Origin: Entonaema liquescens
Taxonomy: Eukaryota > Ascomycota > Sordariomycetes > Xylariales > Xylariaceae
DNA length: 64,000 bases
Direction of reading: 5' to 3'
Assembly: GCA_902805475.1 (NCBI GenBank)
Contig: CADCSX010000011.1
Location: 372,001-436,000, forward strand
Shown: piece by piece, positions 58,359 through 64,000 of the stretch
Layout: each line of letters starts with the position of its first letter
Numbering within the stretch: the stretch's first letter is position 1
Program-made: the position numbers and the translations under genes
The notes under the pieces: generated by a model
Seen by the model: only the letters and a program-made list of their open reading frames with translations
What the model was told of the DNA's origin: nothing
The model's database searches: none

Positions 58359-59391
58359 CTTAGTGACAGATAGTGGCGAGTACAGCCGCTATGGAGGATG
58401 AATGTAAGGAGTAAGACGCAAAGCGAGTATGCTGAATTAGAAGTTCGAGAGATGGTTTTTTTTTTTTAAAAAAAAAAAAAACTGCTAGGGAGGTTGCTTA
58501 AGGCATGCAATACGTGTTCTGCTCAAACTGTGTAATACCAAGCATTCATCACCCACAATCACAAGCACATTCAATAAACTCTGATAGTTGAATTTTCTTC
58601 CACGTATACCTTTACTTGGTGCTTGGAGGGATTGAGTCTTGGGTATCAAGATGCTTACTTCCTACTTGATTATTCCTGTACTTGATTACTTGGATGGGTC
58701 CCACTTTTGCCCGCCACTACCCCTTTTTTCTTGAGTACATCATCCATCGCTCTTCTTTGCCAAGATTCAAAACCGGTTTATAAGTCACATCAAAAGAGCA
58801 ATGTTTTTCCAACATGCAGTTTAATTAGAAAACACCGAACAGTCTCACATGTTGCTTATTTTTTACCCCAAGTTGTACTTCTCAGATAATGTAGCCTGCA
58901 TGATCCCCGCATGAAGAAGGTTGTAACGTTGACAACAGGCCACCCCTGAGGGCGGGCACAAAAAACCCCCAATTTTTCATGGCCGCGTCGTATATCGATA
59001 CATGTATGTAGTTGATTTGATTAGCCGCACGTTGCGTGAGTGGTTGGTTCTGAATGGTATGAATATTAAACGTGATAAATGCAAGATATATTAACCGTAC
59101 TACTGGAATATAAATTTCTACTATTAGGTTTTATATAGTATATAGATAACTATAATATTTTACTTTTGATATTTAAGTTGTAATTTTCCTGAAGCTAAAA
59201 TTTATTACTTATTTAAATATCGTATTATTTTATTCACAAAGTACTTTCTGGTCACGGTGAAATGTCATCTAAGTAGCTGGCTTCGATAGGTAGGTACCTG
59301 GTCACTTATCTTACGAAGTTCTTCACTTGAGCCTCATTTTCATGGAAATGAGACCATTCTCTTCTACTTTAGTGTCTTATTGATCTTGTGG
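58359..59391. other. Divergent spacer between P450 and GMC gene
   Basis: No gene. Contains a run of 12 T followed directly by 14 A (58456-58481), a perfect poly-T/poly-A foldback, and AT-rich sequence around 59060-59240. Confidence 0.5.
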
Positions 59392-61036
59392 TACTTATCG
59401 TGGCAACTAGGTTCTTTTCACAACTGGGGGTTCATTACCACTCCACAAAGTGGTGCCGGCGGTAGGGAATTGCACTGTACTAGGGGAAAGTGCCTTGGGG
59501 GAAGGTGTGTAAGAGCTTAAAGCATAGTACTCTTTGAACTTGAACTATTTTGCTAACGTTGGAATGGCACTGGGAAGCTCTGGGAGAAATGCAATGATGT
59601 ATCTACGCCCCGACGAAGGCTCTCTTGATGCGTGGGCCGAGTTGATTGGGGACGCTACATACGCATTCGAAAATATGCTACCATACTTTCGGAAGAGTTG
59701 CAAGTTCACTCCTGCCGATCCTGATATACACTCTACGACCGGAGTCATGCCAGGGAATGGAAAAGATGCTTTTTTGCCTGAGAGTTGTCCATTACACGTC
59801 TCATACGCCAATAACGTCCGACCCTTCTCTAAGTTCCTTGGCCGAGCTTTTAGTGAAATTGGAATCCCAACTATTGAAGATTTCAATAGCGGCAATCTCT
59901 TAGGCTCCCAATTCTGTACCTTCACCATCGACCCTAGAACAGCCACCAGGAGCTCGGCTCAGACGACATTCTTGGATATTTGTCAAGCTCGACCGAATCT
60001 CAAAGTCTTTCGGGAGACACTAGCCAAACGGGTCATTTTCAACCAGCACAAGGAGGCTACCGGCGTTGAGATCAGTTCTGGTCTAACGCTGACGGCCCGG
60101 CGTGAGGTCATTCTATCTGCCGGCGCTTTTCAATCACCTCAACTGCTCATGGTTTCCGGTATTGGGCCAGCAGAGACTCTTACAAGGTTAGGCATCCCGG
60201 TTATTGCGGACAGACCCGGAGTTGGACAGAACTTGACAGACCATATCATGTTCGGGCCTTGTCACCGCGTTAATGTCGAGACTATATCAACGGTTGTAGC
60301 AAACCCCGCTCAGATTGTGCCGTTGATATTCAACTACGTTAACAATGCTAGGGGCCTGTTGACAAACCCTGGCATTGAATATGTAGGCTTCGAGAAACTT
60401 CCCAGGAATCTTATTTCCCAGGACGCTGCTGGTAAACTCTCTAAACTACCTGATTCATGGCCCGATATGGAATATATCGCAATGGATGCGTACTCGGGCG
60501 ACCTTTCATCCCCATTGTTTAATTCACCTAATGATGGCCACAACTATGCGAGCATCCTAGTATCTCCATGCACCCCAATATCCCGGGGTAGTGTCACCAT
60601 CACCTCTGATGATACAGCAGATCTTCCTATCGTAGATCCCAACTGGCTGTCAGATCCCATTGACGCCGAGCTCGCGGTGGCTGGGTATAAGCGGGCACGA
60701 GAGCTGTTCTCAACAGCGGCCATGAAGGATGTTCTTTTAGATCCTGGAAAGGAATATTTCCCAGGTCTAGATGCCGTGAAAACCGACGAGAACATCTTGG
60801 AGACGATCCGGAACACTATGACCACCATCTACCACGCCTCTGGAACTTGTCGAATGGGGCGGGCCGCCGACCCCGACCCTACTGCTGTAGTGGACCCTAG
60901 CGCCAGGGTCTTCGGCGTGAAGAAATTGCGCGTTGTAGATTCGAGTTTATTTGTTTTACTACCCCCGGGCCATCCGCAGAGCATGGTGTATGCATTTGCG
61001 GAGAAGATTGCCGACGAAATTATAAACAAGGGTTAA
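59392..61036 (+). pseudogene. GMC-family oxidoreductase lacking the N-terminal FAD-binding motif
   Basis: Two exons are visible, ending at 59504 and starting at 59578, with a 73-nt intron inside KCLGGSSGRNAM; the final TAA is at 61036. Seen: NWGFITTPQSGAGGRELHC, RGKCLGGSSGRNAMMYLRP, LSAGAFQSPQLLMVSGIGP (GMC signature 2), and the C-terminal catalytic region IYHASGTCRMG ... VVDSSLFVLLPPGHPQS. A normal GMC enzyme starts about 80-90 residues earlier with the Rossmann motif GxGxxG; nothing like it lies in the 400 bases upstream, which are AT-rich. The only in-frame starts lie past that domain. So it is 5' truncated, or its first exon is far away. Confidence 0.8.
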
Positions 61037-62411
61037 ATACATCTCAAGTTTCCTTCCTCAATCCCAAGCTACATGAACCTTACTGGCTGTTGCATCGTCT
61101 TTTTATTATATCTATAGGGTTGTGGAATCATCTTTTAAGATGAGACTTTGGGACTGAATTTCCTAAAGGGGGGTTGAGGTAAGCTTGGCGGCGTGAAAGG
61201 TCTTTGCAGTAAGCAAAGTGGCAAAGCTTTGACCTAGGTCAAGAGTATGACAAGACTTCTTAACCTAGTGAGATCTCTTCTAAGCGGAATATATGGTGTT
61301 ATAAATGTTAGTCGAACTACTGGTAATTATTTAATAGGTAGTAGGTACGACCTGCCTTTGGTTAACGAAGAAATATGTTTTGGAAATTGCCCCTACGCAG
61401 TGTATCCAATGCCTATATGGTCTCATGTCAGCAAGTTGCAATTACTCACCTTGTTTTCTACTTAAGTTCTTATTTGTGCAGTCATTCAATATTGGTGTAA
61501 CTATGTACAAAATAAGATACTCCCATGGAGTTCTACTAATTATTGATGACCTCATCGACTTAATAGCTCTCACCCCTTTTTAACCTCTAGCCTCAAAATA
61601 TCCTAGTACCTATAACCATCTAGCTGGCCGATTGACGTAAGAATCGAGTCCTTGTGTCCAAGGTGGCTCAGGCCCAACCAGCACCCAGCCGCTGGCGGAA
61701 TTTGCGCCATAAGGCTATGTAAGTAATGTGATGGCCTGCTCCTGGAGGAAGACAATCAGTCCTACAAGGTGAGCTATGCAAGTCATGAGAACTGTTGAAA
61801 ATTCTAACGAAGTAATATTAAAAGCCCTTATCCTCGTTGCTGACACCTAGCTATGTCAAATATATCGTAACTTGGTATTGGGTAACGTAAGCAGATCACC
61901 ATAGAAGACTAAGCTCCGGAGACAAAAAAGTCTCAATAGTCTGATCTCGGTTTTCAAGCTCAGCGATGGAATTTATCGGCAATAGACCTTTGACGTTAAT
62001 ATTGACCTGGGAGAGGCGGCATAAGCTCACAAACTACACATTTTGTCAACAATATTTCCCCCTTTCGTCTAGGCCTGCTACTAAATTTGTCATCCGGTCT
62101 GTCAATGAGTAAGCCGGTGAGATGCTGCAAGTCCTGTCGAAGAATGGGGTCTAAAGAAGGGAGTCGTACGGATTTAGTATCACGGGAGTATTGAGAATAA
62201 TGGATGACCTAGTAGTAACAGGAGGCGATGAGCTACGTATATATAGGTCCATATGAGACGTGCTCCCCGGCTATCAATCTTCTACTCATCAGCAGCTTCA
62301 TCCGGCCTCCGATCAAGATCTATATTCAAACCTCTCCCATTAATCTCTGCTCATCATCCATCTTAAAAGCTACTGTTTTGATATATCCAAGCCTACCGCT
62401 AAATATCCACA
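61037..62411. other. Spacer, promoter of the DPBB gene at its right end
   Basis: No gene. A perfect 14-bp palindrome TTGACCTAGGTCAA lies at 61229-61242. A pyrimidine-rich leader precedes the ATG at 62412. Confidence 0.5.
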
Positions 62412-62885
62412 ATGTCTCCCTTCACCAACACCCTCCTCCTCCTCGCCGCCGCCGCGAGCCAAGCCATCGCCTACTCCGGCGACATGACATACTACACGCC
62501 GGGGCTCGGGGCCTGCGGGAAATGGAACTCGGAGGCGGACCACATTGTGGCTGTCGCGCCCGCGCAGTACGGGCACGACGCGAACCCGAACAACGCCAAG
62601 GTATGCGGGCGCACGATCAACATCCACTACAACGGTAAGACGGCATCCGCTACCGTCGTCGACAAGTGCCCGGGATGCGCTTCGGGGTCCATCGACGTTA
62701 GCCCCTCCGTCTTCAAGAAGCTCGCGCCTCTCGACAAGGGCCGCGTCCAGGTTACCTGGGGGTACGCCGGCAGCAACTCGGTTCGCGTGGAGGACTTGGG
62801 CGCTGGTGAGATTAGGCTCGAGCTGGTTGACGAGGTCAACGAGGAGTACGTCAACTTTGAGAACGCTACCGAGAGCGAGTTGTAA
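62412..62885 (+). CDS. Secreted RlpA-like double-psi beta-barrel protein
   Basis: Single exon of 157 residues. Signal peptide SPFTNTLLLLAAAASQAIA, then a DPBB domain of about 95 residues: GDMTYYTPGLGACGKWNSE, VCGRTINIHYNGKTAS, VVDKCPGCASGSIDVSPSVF, KGRVQVTWGY. Cys pairs in GLGACG ... VCGR and DKCPGC are as in barwin/expansin-like fungal proteins. The Asp residues of VVDKC and IDVS match the expansin-type site, though most fungal members have no proven lytic activity. No carbohydrate-binding module follows; the tail is acidic. Codon use is strongly GC-rich compared with neighbours, typical of a highly expressed secreted protein. Similar proteins are often host-interaction effectors, which is only a possibility here. 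Confidence 0.85.
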   Translation: MSPFTNTLLLLAAAASQAIAYSGDMTYYTPGLGACGKWNSEADHIVAVAPAQYGHDANPNNAKVCGRTINIHYNGKTASATVVDKCPGCASGSIDVSPSVFKKLAPLDKGRVQVTWGYAGSNSVRVEDLGAGEIRLELVDEVNEEYVNFENATESEL

Positions 62886-63365
62886 GGATGGGAAGCCAGT
62901 TAGATAGATGGGCGTGGGATCAGGGGGAAGAAGTATTTAGAAAGGGGTTTTAGAAGAGGAAGGCTGGCAAACGTAAAAGCACATAATTTTCGTTGATCCA
63001 TCATATTCGCCCCTAGCTAGGGGCGGGTATCATAGCCAAATTGTACATAATATACATGTTCTCTCCAATATTCTTCCATGGCATGGTATTCGCAACAACC
63101 TGGTTGTAGTGCTGAGAGTGACTCGCTGGAAACTAATGGAGATTGAGCAGTTTATTCGTTCTATCAAGGGTATACAAATGCCCAACCAGATCTATGTGAG
63201 ACGAGAATGCCTTGAGTTACAGAGTCTAATACACAGATTGTGGACTCGAAACCCACCTACTATATTTGATGAAATGTTGACTTACCGTGACGCCTAGTAT
63301 GCTTCCGTAGATAAGGGTCCATTGAATATTGCGACCTTTAGTAGCAGATTGTTTTGAGTAGCCAT
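62886..63365. other. Convergent 3' spacer
   Basis: Lies between the DPBB gene and the Mrs2 stop. No gene. Confidence 0.5.
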
Positions 63366-64000
63366 TTACCACCTCTTCTTTTTCTCAGCTTGATCTGCCT
63401 TCTTCATGTTGAGTCGTCTTATCATCTCACGATTCCGGGGGTCTAAAAGACCCACATTCCCCTCGTCATGGAACCAATGGTAATCGGGTCCCAAGCTCTT
63501 CCTGTCATCGCCCTGCATCTTGACGCGCTGGACCTTTTTCAGCTTATCTAAACCGTATTTGCATACCCATAGAGATATTACAATGGAAACACCTGTGACC
63601 ATGGCGAAGCCCCAGTGCGTCTCTTCGATAAAGTTCTCCAGGTTCATACCGTACAGGCCGGCGATGAATGTGCCCATGGCTAAACCCAGTGTTCCAACGC
63701 TGAATTTTAGGTCTAAAAGCATGAGGGAGTTACGGTTCGCGTCTAGGATTGCTCGAACACTATATTATTGTTAGCTTGCTATTATACACCCAGCTAGCGG
63801 AGTTGTTCACTTACATGTCTTCGGTATTTCGAATACCTGATGTGAGATTTTGTGCTTCCTGTACGATTTCGTCGCAAAGCTTATGATACGACTCTAGTAG
63901 CATCTCAACTTCGGTGTGGTCGTCAAGCTCTCGCTCAATGTCACGTGTCTTCTCAGTGAGATACATTGCAGCCAAGTCGTCGTCGGCCTCGAGCAGTTCC
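63366..64000 (-). CDS. mrs2: Mitochondrial Mg2+ channel of the Mrs2/CorA family (5' part beyond window)
   Basis: The visible exons are 63815 to beyond 64000 and 63759-63366, joined in phase across a 55-nt intron. The first has AMYLTEKTRDIERELDDHTE and MLLESYHKLCDEIVQEAQNL, the long helix before the pore. The second has MLLDLKFSVGTLGLAMGTF, the invariant pore motif YGMNLENF, and a second helix (GFAMVTGVSIVISLWV) with a basic C-terminal tail (KKADQAEKKKRW). This is the two-helix CorA/Mrs2 architecture of the inner mitochondrial membrane; the paralogue Lpe10 is hard to exclude because the N-terminus is outside the window. Confidence 0.9.

Noticed and set aside
62228..62638. 136-codon plus-strand frame over the DPBB start
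   Set aside because: Out of frame with the DPBB gene and Arg/Pro-rich, as expected for a shadow of GC-rich coding sequence.
1..64000. CRISPR arrays, rRNA and tRNA genes
   Set aside because: No direct-repeat/spacer array, no rRNA-like stretch, and no convincing tRNA B-box with a foldable acceptor stem was seen by eye; a tRNAscan-type run would be needed to exclude tRNAs fully.

Overview
The window is nuclear DNA of a filamentous ascomycete (Pezizomycotina, probably a Sordariomycete). The evidence is short introns of about 45-90 nt with GT..AG ends, a STRIPAK scaffold of the PRO45/HAM-4 type, a Rho3 GTPase, Pth11-like rhodopsin-domain proteins, Zn2Cys6 regulators, 2EXR-domain proteins, and AT-rich blocks that look like repeat-induced point mutation (RIP). 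Most real genes are spliced. The exon models here were built by hand from splice sites and reading phase, and they close exactly for most genes.

Layout: 1-11.4 kb is mixed housekeeping and secreted functions: nucleoside hydrolase (cut by the left edge), PRO45-like FHA protein, a five-exon MGR2/ROMO1 gene, a possible unrecognised gene, a laccase and a hypothetical protein. 12.4-15.6 kb holds a large membrane protein with a broken frame and a new 78-residue two-exon gene. 16.2-31.3 kb looks like a compact biosynthetic cluster: Zn2Cys6 regulator (one frameshift), dead 2EXR gene, salicylate-hydroxylase-like FAD monooxygenase, BBE-like oxidase, UbiA prenyltransferase, Pth11-like membrane protein, second BBE-like oxidase and SDR. 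It has no PKS, NRPS or terpene synthase, so a prenylated aromatic product made from a shikimate-derived acid is the simplest guess. 32.5-36.4 kb holds rho3 and an F-box-like protein.

From 37 to 61 kb the window is a gene graveyard. It contains a Pth11-like gene split by two AT-rich blocks (one with two tandem terminal-inverted-repeat elements of about 300 bp), a dead regulator, a Baeyer-Villiger monooxygenase with a nonsense codon, an NRPS-like reductase relic, an intact 2EXR gene, a headless reducing PKS with a 1.8-kb foldback AT-rich insertion, an intact P450 and a GMC oxidoreductase that lacks its FAD-binding N-terminus. Together these look like a second, decayed metabolite cluster. In the AT-rich blocks almost every remaining C lies in a CpG, an unusual signature. 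The right end holds a secreted double-psi beta-barrel protein and the 3' part of a mitochondrial Mrs2-type Mg2+ channel.
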